The notes below the pieces were generated by a model. The model saw only the letters and a list, made by a program, of their open reading frames with translations. It made no database searches and had not been told where the DNA came from. From Leeuwenhoekiella blandensis MED217 (lineage in GTDB: Bacteria; Bacteroidota; Bacteroidia; Flavobacteriales; Flavobacteriaceae): a stretch of DNA of 64,000 nucleotides. Made by a program: the position numbers and the translations under genes. Below are positions 1 to 8,180 of this stretch, piece by piece. Positions within the stretch are counted from its first letter, which is position 1. The number at the start of each line of letters is the position of its first letter. The stretch covers positions 3,445,823 to 3,509,822 of the forward strand of contig NZ_CH672395.1 of the NCBI RefSeq assembly GCF_000152985.1, in the 5' to 3' direction.

Positions 1-7
1 ATAATCA

Positions 8-37
8 AAAGCAGCCCTATCGGCTGCTTTTTTTATG
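8..37. terminator. Rho-independent terminator, probably bidirectional
   Basis: A GC-rich stem AGCAGCC / GGCTGCT closed by a short loop is followed by a run of seven T on the + strand. It would end a gene entering from the left edge and, less strongly because its A-run is broken, the minus-strand gene that stops at 39. Confidence 0.75.
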
Positions 38-38
38 C

Positions 39-812
39 CTACTCGTTGTCTGACAAGGTCTTTTTAAATGCATCGCGCTGCTCTAGCAAGAACTGGATCA
101 GCGCCAACTCGTTCCCTTGCTCCATCATTTCTTTCGTCAGTCCGTTTTCTGCGACGTATTGAATGTATTGGCCTACACGCTCCTGTTCTATATTCAGATT
201 ATTCTGAAAAAAGGTGTTTGAATACATCTGCGCCAACTCTTCTTCGGTATTCTCTGGAGTGGCTCCATCATCAGATTTTTTGAATATCGCTTTAAATATG
301 TTTACAAAATTGAGTCCATACCTCCAGCGTTGATCATCTATCGCCACATTCTCGGCAGCAGAATACCGGTCGTACTGCGTGTCTTCCATACGGATGTCGC
401 TTCCATCAAAAGGGACCGGATCTATAGTTCGTACACGATTTACATCTGCCACGATATCTCCAGTAAGATCATAAGGACGTACGACAATTTCATCCAATTC
501 ATTTACCGTCTCTCTTAGGGTCACGTTCATTTGCTTGCTGCTTACGATCCCTTGATCAATGATCGCGGTAATGGGTGCAAACTGTACCGATTGGATTACC
601 ACCTCATCGTTGCGGGCTACGGCAATATCAAAGGTACCTTCTTCTGAAGTGATCGTCCCGCGCTGTGCTGTTTTATTATAGATCACAATACCGGCCGCAT
701 CATCTCCTGCAGGAACGATTATCTGACCATCGATCATTACCCGCGCGATCTTTTGGGAAACCGCATCGGCCTGAGTTAAAAACAGTGCAACAAAAAGCAT
801 AAAAAGTCTCAT
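39..812 (-). CDS. Carboxypeptidase-regulatory-like domain surface protein
   Basis: A 257-residue exported protein. Residues 1-19 form a signal peptide. Residues about 25-105 look like a CarboxypepD_reg-like beta-sandwich (an AGIVIYN...GTITSEEGTFDI pattern, then a Leu-Arg-Glu-Thr-Val segment), the fold that Bacteroidota place at the N-terminus of TonB-dependent receptors and of small stand-alone surface proteins. The C-terminal half is acidic and helical, with no recognised domain. It is not a TonB receptor, because no plug or barrel follows. It is transcribed away from pepE with a short gap. The family call rests on the domain pattern; the biological role is unknown. Confidence 0.6.
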   Translation of the reverse strand: MRLFMLFVALFLTQADAVSQKIARVMIDGQIIVPAGDDAAGIVIYNKTAQRGTITSEEGTFDIAVARNDEVVIQSVQFAPITAIIDQGIVSSKQMNVTLRETVNELDEIVVRPYDLTGDIVADVNRVRTIDPVPFDGSDIRMEDTQYDRYSAAENVAIDDQRWRYGLNFVNIFKAIFKKSDDGATPENTEEELAQMYSNTFFQNNLNIEQERVGQYIQYVAENGLTKEMMEQGNELALIQFLLEQRDAFKKTLSDNE

Positions 813-886
813 AAGGAAGGTTTTTTGAAATCTACAATGAAGTTAATAACTAGTAGTTCAAAATTCCCGATAAATGCGCGTAATTT

Positions 887-917
887 TTTGTTAAATCCCT
901 ACAGTCCCCTACCTTTG
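887..917 (+). promoter_or_regulatory. Bacteroidota sigma-A promoter of pepE
   Basis: A TTTG -33 box at 887-890 and TACCTTTG (consensus TAnnTTTG) at 910-917 are separated by 19 bp, the textbook spacing for Bacteroidota. Transcription would start near 923, about 15 bp before the TTG at 939, which makes that TTG the likely translation start. Confidence 0.65.
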
Positions 918-938
918 ACAGTCCTAAACCGAAACCTT

Positions 939-1643
939 TTGAAAAACTTAATTCTCGCCAGTACCTCTACCGTTCACGGTGGCGCTTACCTTGACTATTT
1001 AAAACCGCAATTAGCACAGCATTTTAAAGATGCGAGCCGTATTATTTTTATTCCGTATGCACGGCCGGGTGGGATATCGCACGAATTATACACCGCCAAG
1101 GCGCAAGAGTTTTTCAAGCAATTGAATATTGAAGTCGTAGGCATTCACCAATTTAAGAATCCTGCTGAAGCCATCAGCAAAGCACAAGGCGTGTTTACCG
1201 GTGGCGGCAACACCTTTCTACTGGTAAAACAACTCTATGAGCAAAAAGTGCTTGAAGCGCTGCGCAATCGGTTGTATGAGAATATGCCGTATCTGGGTAC
1301 CAGCGCAGGCACCAATATTGCCGGAGTGAGTATGCAAACCACAAATGATATGCCTATTGTTTATCCGCCTAGTTTTAAAACTTTAGGTGCGGTTCCTTTC
1401 AATATCAATCCGCATTATTTAGATCCTGTAGAAGGCAGCACGCATATGGGTGAAACCCGGGAAACCCGAATTAAAGAATTTCACCATTTCAATGCGCTTC
1501 CTGTAGTCGGGCTGCGTGAAGGCAGCTGGATCGAAGTCAAAAAGCGGGTATACACCTTACGCGGCCCACACAGTGCGCGTATTTTTGAAGCCGATAAGGC
1601 GCCGTATGAATTGCCTACAGACAGCGTAATTACCGTTAGCTAG
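939..1643 (+). CDS. pepE: Peptidase E (alpha-aspartyl dipeptidase)
   Basis: Family S51 dipeptidase that removes N-terminal Asp from dipeptides in the cytoplasm. The open frame runs back to 825, but a good promoter lies at 887-917, inside that extension, so I place the start at the TTG at 939. This gives 234 residues, close to the usual 229. With this numbering the nucleophile is Ser122 in GTSAGT, followed by Asp137 and His159. The spacings of 15 and 22 match those of the characterised Salmonella enzyme (Ser120, Asp135, His157). The TGGGNT motif is also present. It converges with the GNAT gene and overlaps its end by 4 bp. The residues upstream of TTG939 look unlike the family and are probably not translated. 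Confidence 0.88.
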   Translation: MKNLILASTSTVHGGAYLDYLKPQLAQHFKDASRIIFIPYARPGGISHELYTAKAQEFFKQLNIEVVGIHQFKNPAEAISKAQGVFTGGGNTFLLVKQLYEQKVLEALRNRLYENMPYLGTSAGTNIAGVSMQTTNDMPIVYPPSFKTLGAVPFNINPHYLDPVEGSTHMGETRETRIKEFHHFNALPVVGLREGSWIEVKKRVYTLRGPHSARIFEADKAPYELPTDSVITVS

Positions 1644-2068
1644 AGTTTCTTCAAAAAGTGATAGCCTTTGATCACGTAGTTTTCATTCATATAAAACTTG
1701 TGACTGGGAAAGTTATGCACATACGCATTCAGTTCTGAAGTCTCACAACCTTGCTCCCGTGCATAATCGTAAATCCATTGAAAGGCTTGTTTGCCTAAAC
1801 CTTGATTGCGGTATTCGGGTTTAATATAGACGTGATCTACCTCACAGGTTTTACCGGCATAATGCCGCACCGCAAACCATAAGCCAAATACGCCGGCAAG
1901 TTCTCCTTCTACATAGATTCCCCGACATTGATACCGGTGTTCAAACATTTCGGCAAAACGCGCTTTCAGCAGGTCTTCTGCTACGCTATGCTCCATCAAC
2001 TCCTGCACCAGTGGTAAAAAGGTGTTAATGTCTTCTTTATACAAACGGGTGACCGTAATTTTGGACAT
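1640..2068 (-). CDS. GNAT-family N-acetyltransferase
   Basis: A single-domain GNAT protein of 142 residues starting at the ATG whose complement is 2066-2068; a start seven codons upstream is possible but lacks conservation. The acetyl-CoA loop is visible as the RNQGLGKQAF motif, preceded by a beta-strand (CEVDHVYIKPEY), and the C-terminal Asn-Phe-Pro-Ser-His-Lys-Phe-Tyr segment is typical of GNAT strand 5 and helix 4. The substrate cannot be inferred. It overlaps the pepE end tail to tail by 4 bp. Confidence 0.8.
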   Translation of the reverse strand: MSKITVTRLYKEDINTFLPLVQELMEHSVAEDLLKARFAEMFEHRYQCRGIYVEGELAGVFGLWFAVRHYAGKTCEVDHVYIKPEYRNQGLGKQAFQWIYDYAREQGCETSELNAYVHNFPSHKFYMNENYVIKGYHFLKKL

Positions 2069-2070
2069 AA

Positions 2071-2190
2071 TTGCTAATTTTAAAAGCATATCCTTTTCAG
2101 AAAGGTCGAAAAGGTATTAAACAAAAAAGTGTTGCATTACAAGACCATGCGCAGGCAATGAATCTTGAAGTACGCCCACTGAAGTATTGA
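2071..2190 (+). pseudogene. Possible C-terminal remnant of an unknown gene
   Basis: An open stretch of 39 codons without a start codon ends at TGA 2188-2190. It reads like real coding sequence (an SVALQDHAQAMNLEVRPLKY tail). It has no upstream continuation because a stop lies at 2068-2070. It may be what is left of a gene that formerly preceded the small acetyltransferase at 2208. I do not recognise the family. Confidence 0.2.
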
Positions 2191-2207
2191 AAATTGACAC
2201 AAAAATA

Positions 2208-2495
2208 ATGGATTATACTATTCAACACAGAGAAAATGATAAACGCGGAATGTTCTGGATAGAAAGCGAAAGCGGAAAGATCTCAGAACTCACCTATACC
2301 GTGCAAGATAGCAGTACGATCATTGTAGATCATACCGAAACAAAAATGGAATTTGAACATCAGGGATACGCCAGCAAATTACTGGATCACACCGTTGCAT
2401 GGGCGCGTTCTAACAACATCAAAATAGAGCCGCTTTGCCCGTTTGCCGAAGTTAAATTTGATGAGAACCCCGACTACGCCGATGTGCGTGCTTAA
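2208..2495 (+). CDS. Small YjdJ-type GNAT-like acetyltransferase
   Basis: A 95-residue protein of the short GNAT-like (Gcn5-related, YjdJ/COG2388) group. It has an EFEHQGYASKLL acetyl-CoA loop and the typical ending in which a Pro-x-Cys-Pro/Phe-Ala motif (LCPFAEVKF) precedes an Asp-Tyr segment. The first ATG of the domain is at 2208; the frame also opens at a TTG at 2187. It lies 6 bp upstream of the next acetyltransferase and is probably cotranscribed with it. Substrate unknown. Confidence 0.75.
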   Translation: MDYTIQHRENDKRGMFWIESESGKISELTYTVQDSSTIIVDHTETKMEFEHQGYASKLLDHTVAWARSNNIKIEPLCPFAEVKFDENPDYADVRA

Positions 2496-2501
2496 ACCCT
2501 A

Positions 2502-2954
2502 TTGAATTTGACCCAAAAAGATTTTACCGTTAAGCAAATTACAACTGCCGAAACCTATGCTGTGCGGCATCCTGTGCTACGCGCTGGCAGACCTGTCGAG
2601 ACCTGCGCAATGCCGGGTGATGATGCCGAAGATACCTTTCACTTAGGACTTTTTGATGCTGAAAAACTCGTTGGGGTGGTCACCTTTATGAACGCTGCCA
2701 AAACACAATTTACCGGCAAGCAATACCAGCTGCGTGGTATGGCTGTTTTAGAAGCCTATCAAGGTAAAGGTCTCGGCAATATTCTTGTGACCGAAGGTGA
2801 ACGACGACTTAAAGCTCAGGGCTATGACCTACTCTGGTGTAACGCCCGTATTAAAGCACTCAACTTTTATACCCGTAAAGGCTTTAAAATTGAAGGCGAA
2901 CCTTTTGAGATCGAACCCATAGGCACACACTACCTGCTTTATAAAAATTTATGA
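2502..2954 (+). CDS. GNAT-family N-acetyltransferase
   Basis: A 150-residue GNAT protein. The start must be TTG (2502 or 2508), since no ATG precedes the conserved N-terminus (ITTAETYAVRHPVLRAGRP). The acetyl-CoA binding loop is QGKGLGNILV, and the C-terminal NFYTRKGF motif is the usual GNAT helix 4. The N-terminal pattern resembles ElaA-like or YitI-like GNATs acting on small molecules. Its stop overlaps the ATG of the M15 peptidase gene (ATGA arrangement), which indicates translational coupling. Confidence 0.78.
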   Translation: MNLTQKDFTVKQITTAETYAVRHPVLRAGRPVETCAMPGDDAEDTFHLGLFDAEKLVGVVTFMNAAKTQFTGKQYQLRGMAVLEAYQGKGLGNILVTEGERRLKAQGYDLLWCNARIKALNFYTRKGFKIEGEPFEIEPIGTHYLLYKNL

Positions 2955-3688
2955 TGAAACGCAGACGCTTTATACAAACCACCGCTCTGGCAACCACCGC
3001 ATTGAGCAGCTTCCCAAACTGGGCATTCCCTCAAGAAACCTTGAGTGCAGACCAACTTATAGGCCAAGGCAGTCCCGAGCTTATTGAAAAAGACGGCTAC
3101 CGCCTGCGCCCTGCAGTGGCGAAAGCTTTCGATACAATGGCTGCTGCCGCACAACAAGACGGTATTGGTATTCAAGTGGTGTCGAGCTATCGCGATTATG
3201 CGCATCAAAACCGCATTTGGGAACGTAAATTCAAAAGTTATACGCGTAATGGAATGACCGAATTAGAGGCGATCAAAAAGATCATCGAGTACAGCACCAT
3301 TCCCGGGACTTCGCGACACCATTGGGCAACCGATCTCGACATCATTCAGTCGGGAACTGGTGTGACCAGCAATGTGCTTGACCCTGATAAATTTCACGGT
3401 ACTGGTCCGTTTTGCGAACTCAAAGCCTGGCTGGATGAACACGCGGAATCCTTCGGTTTTTATGAGGTGTACACCAATGACTATGGCCGCAAGGGTTTCA
3501 ACTATGAGCCGTGGCATTTTAGCTACGCACCCCTTTCGGTAGGTTATCTTAAACAGTATAAACAATTGGATGTAGCGAAGATCCTTCAGCAGGAACACTT
3601 ACTGGGGAGTGATTCCTTTACTTCAGCATTCATCAACCAGTACCGTACAGAGAATATTTTAGACATCAACCCTGCTCTTTTGAGCTAA
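2951..3688 (+). CDS. M15 family D-Ala-D-Ala carboxypeptidase (VanY-like), exported
   Basis: A 245-residue zinc peptidase predicted to trim peptidoglycan stem peptides in the periplasm. The N-terminus carries an RRRF motif and a hydrophobic segment (residues 4-26), which may be a Tat-type or ordinary signal. The zinc ligands of the M15B family are visible: His123 and Asp130 in SRHHWATDLD, and His189 in the EPWH motif. The SSYRDY motif at residues 78-83 is typical of VanY. It begins with two ATG codons, and the first overlaps the GNAT stop. The M48 protease follows 12 bp downstream, so 2208-4465 looks like one operon. Confidence 0.85.
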   Translation: MMKRRRFIQTTALATTALSSFPNWAFPQETLSADQLIGQGSPELIEKDGYRLRPAVAKAFDTMAAAAQQDGIGIQVVSSYRDYAHQNRIWERKFKSYTRNGMTELEAIKKIIEYSTIPGTSRHHWATDLDIIQSGTGVTSNVLDPDKFHGTGPFCELKAWLDEHAESFGFYEVYTNDYGRKGFNYEPWHFSYAPLSVGYLKQYKQLDVAKILQQEHLLGSDSFTSAFINQYRTENILDINPALLS

Positions 3689-3700
3689 AATCCTTAAAAA

Positions 3701-4465
3701 ATGAAATTAGGCGGAAGAGCACTCAAATTAGTTTTAGGCGTAGCCATCGTTGCTTTTGGCGTTATCCGCTATTGCGGGAGTCAGGAAGAAAACCCGTATA
3801 CCGGCAGAACACAAGCCATTAGTCTTTCTACCGAAGAAGAGATCGCCATCGGTTTACAGAATGCTCCCATAATGGCCGAACAACACGGCGGCTTATACCC
3901 GGATCAGCGCCTGCAAGATCAGGTGGATGCTGTTGGTAAAAAACTGGTAGACAACACCATCGCTCAAGAAACACCCTATACCTATGAATTTCATTTACTC
4001 AGTGATCCCAATACGGTGAATGCCTTTGCGTTACCGGGCGGTCAGATCTTTATTACTTACGCGCTTTATAAACGACTGAACAGCGAAGATCAATTAGCCG
4101 GTATTCTGGGGCACGAGATCGGTCACGTGGTGGGGCGACATTCGGCGGAGCGTATTGCGCAAAGCGAACTTGCCAATACGGTGGCCACCGGGGCGCAAGT
4201 AGGTGCAGACGCGGGAATGCTCGCCAGTCAGTTAGGCCAAACCATCCTGCTTAAAAATGGTCGCGGGGACGAACTCGAAAGTGATGATCTGGGTGTAAAA
4301 TTTATGCTTGAGGCCGGTTACGATCCCGAAGCGCTCATCGAGGTGATGCAGATTCTAAAAGAAGCTGGTGGCGGGCAGCGCATACCGGAGTTTCAGAGCA
4401 GCCACCCTGACCCCGATAATCGTATTGAGAAAATACGTGCCGCTATAACAAAATACCGCAATTGA
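3701..4465 (+). CDS. M48 family zinc metalloprotease
   Basis: A 254-residue periplasmic or membrane-anchored Ste24-like protease related to LoiP/BepA, which handle misfolded envelope proteins. A hydrophobic segment covers residues 8-24 and ends at Cys25; this could be a lipidation site, though the preceding residues (IRY) are not a good lipobox. The catalytic HEIGH is at residues 138-142, and the third ligand is expected in ESDDLG (about 193-198). The C-terminal SSHPDPDNRIEKI motif is a family hallmark. It has no TPR extension, so it resembles LoiP more than BepA. Confidence 0.85.
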   Translation: MKLGGRALKLVLGVAIVAFGVIRYCGSQEENPYTGRTQAISLSTEEEIAIGLQNAPIMAEQHGGLYPDQRLQDQVDAVGKKLVDNTIAQETPYTYEFHLLSDPNTVNAFALPGGQIFITYALYKRLNSEDQLAGILGHEIGHVVGRHSAERIAQSELANTVATGAQVGADAGMLASQLGQTILLKNGRGDELESDDLGVKFMLEAGYDPEALIEVMQILKEAGGGQRIPEFQSSHPDPDNRIEKIRAAITKYRN

Positions 4466-4512
4466 TCTCATTGCAACACACTCCCGAAGCCAACGTTATT
4501 AAAACGCAAAGT

Positions 4513-4545
4513 TTTCGTAATTCGCGTTAAGAGTGATTATCTTTG
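4513..4545 (+). promoter_or_regulatory. Probable promoter of gpmI
   Basis: TATCTTTG at 4538-4545 matches TAnnTTTG. The -33 region about 20 bp upstream is only TTCG. The start codon follows 20 bp after the -7 box. Confidence 0.45.
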
Positions 4546-4564
4546 TAGTACAACTAGAAAAACC

Positions 4565-6082
4565 ATGAATAAGAAAGTCATTTTAATGATCCTCGATGGA
4601 TGGGGATTTGCACCTAATAAAGAAGTCTCTGCAGTAGATCTTGCTGAAACTCCGTTTATTGATTCGTTATACACCAAATATCCACACGCGCAGTTGCTTA
4701 CTCACGGTGGTAATGTAGGCTTGCCTGATGGACAAATGGGAAACAGCGAAGTAGGTCATATGAACCTGGGCGCGGGTCGCATTGTATACCAGGATTTTGC
4801 CAAGATCAACAAGGCGCTTAAAGAAGATAAATTACGCGAACAAAAGGAGCTTAAAGATGCTTTTGCTTACGCGAAAGAGAACAAGAAGCCTATTCACCTT
4901 TTAGGTCTGGTTTCAGACGGTGGGGTGCACGCGCACATCGACCACGCCAAAGGCCTGATCAAAGCGGCCAATGAAGTGGGTGTTGAAGAAGTTTATGTAC
5001 ACGCTTTTACCGATGGTCGTGACGTGGACCCACAAAGCGGCGCCGGCTTTATTGAAGACCTTGATGGGTATGCGAAAGAAAACGGAGCTAAACTGGCGAG
5101 CATCACCGGCCGTTACTTTGCGATGGACCGTGACACCCGTTGGGAGCGTGTTAAGAAAGCCTATGACGCTGCAGTAAAAGGGATCGGGACCAAAACTACA
5201 GATCCGGTTGCTGCGATCAAACAATCCTATGCAGACGGTACTACCGACGAATTCCTAGAACCTTTGGTGATCACCGAAAATGATGCACCCGTTGCCACGA
5301 TCAAAGAAGGCGATGTGGTTTTATTCTTCAACTACCGTACCGACCGTGGACGCGAATTGACACGTATGCTTTCTCAGGAAGACTTCCCTGAGCAGGATAC
5401 TAAAAAACTCGATCTGTACTATGTGACGATGACCAACTACGATCAGACGTTTGAGAACATTCACATCATTTTTGATAAAGACAACCTGACCAATACGATT
5501 GGTGAGGTGGTTGCTGCTGCAGGGAAAAAGCAGATTCGTATTGCGGAGACTGAAAAATACCCACACGTGACGTTCTTCTTTTCGGGAGGACGTGAAAAAG
5601 AATTTGAAGGCGAAACCCGTTTGATCGCAAAATCTCCAGATGTAGCAACTTACGACCTGAAGCCTGAAATGAGCGCCTATGAAGTGCGTGATAAGATCAC
5701 TGCCGAATTGAAAAAAGAAGAAGTAGACTTTGTTTGCCTCAACTTCGCCAATCCGGATATGGTAGGACACACCGGAGTGATCGAAGCTGCCATCGCTGCC
5801 TGCGAAGCGGTAGACAGCTGCGCTAAAGACGTGATCGAGACCGGTCTGGAGCACGGCTACAGTACCATCGTGATCGCCGACCACGGAAACTGCGAAACCA
5901 TGAAAAATGAAGACGGTTCGCCAAACACGGCACACACGATCAACCCGGTGCCGATCATCGTGGTAGACAACGACATCAAGAGCGTAAAAGACGGTATTTT
6001 AGGAAACGTCTCTCCTACCATTTTAGATATGATGGGTGTTGACAAACCTGAAGAAATGGACCAGGAAAGCCTGGTAAGCTAA
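4565..6082 (+). CDS. gpmI: 2,3-bisphosphoglycerate-independent phosphoglycerate mutase
   Basis: A glycolytic enzyme interconverting 3- and 2-phosphoglycerate, 505 residues, the normal iPGM length. The alkaline-phosphatase-like fold starts with VILMILDGWG (metal-binding Asp11). The phosphoserine nucleophile is Ser61 in MGNSEVGHMN, and the C-terminal metal motif is ADHGNCE. The inserted transferase domain includes HAFTDGRDVDP and GRYFAMDRDTRW. A promoter-like TAnnTTTG lies just upstream. The lipoprotein gene follows after 12 bp and may be cotranscribed. Confidence 0.97.
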   Translation: MNKKVILMILDGWGFAPNKEVSAVDLAETPFIDSLYTKYPHAQLLTHGGNVGLPDGQMGNSEVGHMNLGAGRIVYQDFAKINKALKEDKLREQKELKDAFAYAKENKKPIHLLGLVSDGGVHAHIDHAKGLIKAANEVGVEEVYVHAFTDGRDVDPQSGAGFIEDLDGYAKENGAKLASITGRYFAMDRDTRWERVKKAYDAAVKGIGTKTTDPVAAIKQSYADGTTDEFLEPLVITENDAPVATIKEGDVVLFFNYRTDRGRELTRMLSQEDFPEQDTKKLDLYYVTMTNYDQTFENIHIIFDKDNLTNTIGEVVAAAGKKQIRIAETEKYPHVTFFFSGGREKEFEGETRLIAKSPDVATYDLKPEMSAYEVRDKITAELKKEEVDFVCLNFANPDMVGHTGVIEAAIAACEAVDSCAKDVIETGLEHGYSTIVIADHGNCETMKNEDGSPNTAHTINPVPIIVVDNDIKSVKDGILGNVSPTILDMMGVDKPEEMDQESLVS

Positions 6083-6094
6083 AACAAACAAACT

Positions 6095-6676
6095 ATGAAA
6101 ACCTATAAAACAGGCCTTTTAGCCCTTGCACTGGGTGCATTGGTGAGCTGCAAGACCACCACTACGACCAGCGCTTCTAAAGCTCCTGAGGTTCTTGCAG
6201 CACCGGAAGCTCCGGCTAAACCGGCAACGCCACAACAACCGGAAATGCTCACCGGTGCGACCGAGCGTATGGAACTGCAAACCGGTACTTTTGGTTCGTG
6301 GTTTAACCCACGCTATGCCGAGTATGACATCAATAAAGACGTGGTGATGCAACTCAAGCCGCTATTAGAAGATGTAGACGTGACCATTTTTATGGGAACC
6401 TGGTGTGGCGATAGTAAACGCGAGACGCCTCGCTTCTACAAGATCTTAGATGCGGCAGGAAAGACACAAGACATCGAACTCATCACAGTAGATCGCTCTA
6501 AAACCACGCCGGAAGGCTTGGAAAAAGGCAAAGACATCAAGCGCGTACCTACCTTGATCTTTAGTAAGAACGGTACCGAGCTGGGCCGCATTGTAGAATA
6601 TCCTATTGAAAGTCTGGAGCAAGATATGTTGAAGATCTTACAGGGCAAACCGTATAAACACGCCTACGCCGACTAG
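6095..6676 (+). CDS. Thioredoxin-fold lipoprotein with a single active-site Cys
   Basis: A 193-residue lipoprotein with a lipobox ending at Cys19 (GALVSC), followed by a low-complexity Ala/Pro-rich linker (residues 22-50) and a thioredoxin-like domain (about 75-185). Where thioredoxins have CxxC this protein has Trp-Cys-Gly-Asp-Ser (Cys104, Ser107), so it is not a standard dithiol oxidoreductase. The cis-Pro strand is recognisable (KRVPTLIF). It may act as a monothiol redox protein or a structural thioredoxin fold. Downstream it is closed by a clear terminator. Confidence 0.75.
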   Translation: MKTYKTGLLALALGALVSCKTTTTTSASKAPEVLAAPEAPAKPATPQQPEMLTGATERMELQTGTFGSWFNPRYAEYDINKDVVMQLKPLLEDVDVTIFMGTWCGDSKRETPRFYKILDAAGKTQDIELITVDRSKTTPEGLEKGKDIKRVPTLIFSKNGTELGRIVEYPIESLEQDMLKILQGKPYKHAYAD

Positions 6677-6698
6677 GCTCAAGCCAGACAAACTTTAT

Positions 6699-6737
6699 TA
6701 AAAAGCGATAGTTCTTTAGGAGCTGTCGCTTTTTTTA
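6699..6737 (+). terminator. Rho-independent terminator
   Basis: The stem GCGATAG / CTGTCGC, extended by an A-run pairing with a T-run, is followed by seven T. It closes the gpmI-lipoprotein transcript. Confidence 0.85.
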
Positions 6738-6873
6738 TTAGTTAATTTAAAGTAAATGCTTTTCAAGCTCTATTCCAAAACACGCTGTATTAAACTTTAA
6801 GTATAATACAAACCTCTTCTACTTTAGAAACCTTAGCTTTAAAGGAATTACGTTATAAACTATACCTTCCTTT

Positions 6874-8094
6874 ATGAGATGTTCTTTCCTTCTAGTTCTT
6901 ATGTTTTTTGGCATTACAGCAACCGCACAAAACGATATCAGCATTGGCCACACCGAAAGCCTATACTCTGAACTCATGCAAGAAGAGCGTAAACTGGACA
7001 TTCACTTACCACAAAATTACGACACTACAAAAAAGACTTATCCCGTATTATACCTGTTAGACAGCTACTACAATTTTAAACACGTAGTGGGCACGGTAGA
7101 ATATCTGATACTTAACCGAAAGATTCCCGACTTGATCATTGTAGGCATACGCAATACGAACAGAGCTCGAGACCTTACCCCTGACGCTTCAGAAATAGGA
7201 GAATATCATCAAAAAAGATTAGGAACAACCGCTGGAGCAGATGCCTTTTTATCTTTTATCGAAAAAGAACTCATTCCGCATATTGAAAAAAACTATAGAG
7301 CTTCCCCATATCGTATTTTAGAAGGACACTCTTTAGGCGGACTTTTTAGCGTCTATACTATTTTCCAAAAACCGGAACTTTTTAGCAGTCACGTGATCAT
7401 CAGTCCGAGTTTGTGGTACACAAACAAAACCATAGAACAAGCTTTAGAAGATGTATTCCCTGATCCTGCTCCACTTAAAAACACCTCCTACTACGTGTCT
7501 TTAGCTACAGAAAATGGCGGTACCATGCGCGGGAATATTTACAAATTGAACGGTGAGTTTGCCAACTATAGCAATGCGCATAAGGATGCCAACATACGCT
7601 ACAAATACGAGTCTATGCCCTTAGAATCTCACGGATCCCTCGGTCTGCCATCTACCTTTTTTGGGCTTCGCTATATTTTTGAACCTACCCAGTACGAAGT
7701 GCCCAGTACTCCCGAAGCCATTAAAGCTCAAGGCGGACCGCAACAGGCGCTTACAAAAACCTTAGCCTATTTTGACCAACTCTCTGAACAGTATGGTTTT
7801 GAGGTCACCAATGAATATGCGTTAATCGACTTAGGGTATAAATTCATAAAAATTGAGGAGTACAAACCGTACGCCGTAGAAGTATTTACAGAAAATGTAA
7901 AAGCACACCCTAATTCTTTTGATGCCCACTCGACTTTAGGTATGGCGTATGAAGAAATGGATGATTTGCTTAAGGCTAAAGAACACTATGAAAAAGCCTT
8001 AGAACTCGTCTTGGCAACAGGAGATCCCGAATGGACTTTCTATCAAATTGACCTGGATAACATCAACCAAAAGATCGCCAACCAAAAGAAATAG
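6874..8094 (+). CDS. Secreted alpha/beta-hydrolase esterase with a C-terminal TPR-like segment
   Basis: A 406-residue exported protein with a signal peptide in residues 1-18. The catalytic domain belongs to the esterase D / IroE-like group. Ser153 is in GHSLGG, and a likely catalytic His occurs in LESHGS near residue 264. Residues about 335-400 contain a TPR-like helical repeat (HSTLGMAYEEMDDLLKAKEHYEKAL), a fusion often seen in Bacteroidota esterases of this type. The substrate is not deducible; siderophore esters and acyl sugars are known for relatives. Confidence 0.78.
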   Translation: MRCSFLLVLMFFGITATAQNDISIGHTESLYSELMQEERKLDIHLPQNYDTTKKTYPVLYLLDSYYNFKHVVGTVEYLILNRKIPDLIIVGIRNTNRARDLTPDASEIGEYHQKRLGTTAGADAFLSFIEKELIPHIEKNYRASPYRILEGHSLGGLFSVYTIFQKPELFSSHVIISPSLWYTNKTIEQALEDVFPDPAPLKNTSYYVSLATENGGTMRGNIYKLNGEFANYSNAHKDANIRYKYESMPLESHGSLGLPSTFFGLRYIFEPTQYEVPSTPEAIKAQGGPQQALTKTLAYFDQLSEQYGFEVTNEYALIDLGYKFIKIEEYKPYAVEVFTENVKAHPNSFDAHSTLGMAYEEMDDLLKAKEHYEKALELVLATGDPEWTFYQIDLDNINQKIANQKK

Positions 8095-8180
8095 CACTCT
8101 AAAAACCAATCATTTACCCACAAATCCCACGCTTATCCTAAAGAATATGCTTAATTTATAGGTCCATCAAAAAACAGCCT

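Noticed and set aside
5321-5935. Minus-strand open frame of about 200 codons
   Set aside because: It is a shadow of gpmI in the opposite frame and has no family-like features.
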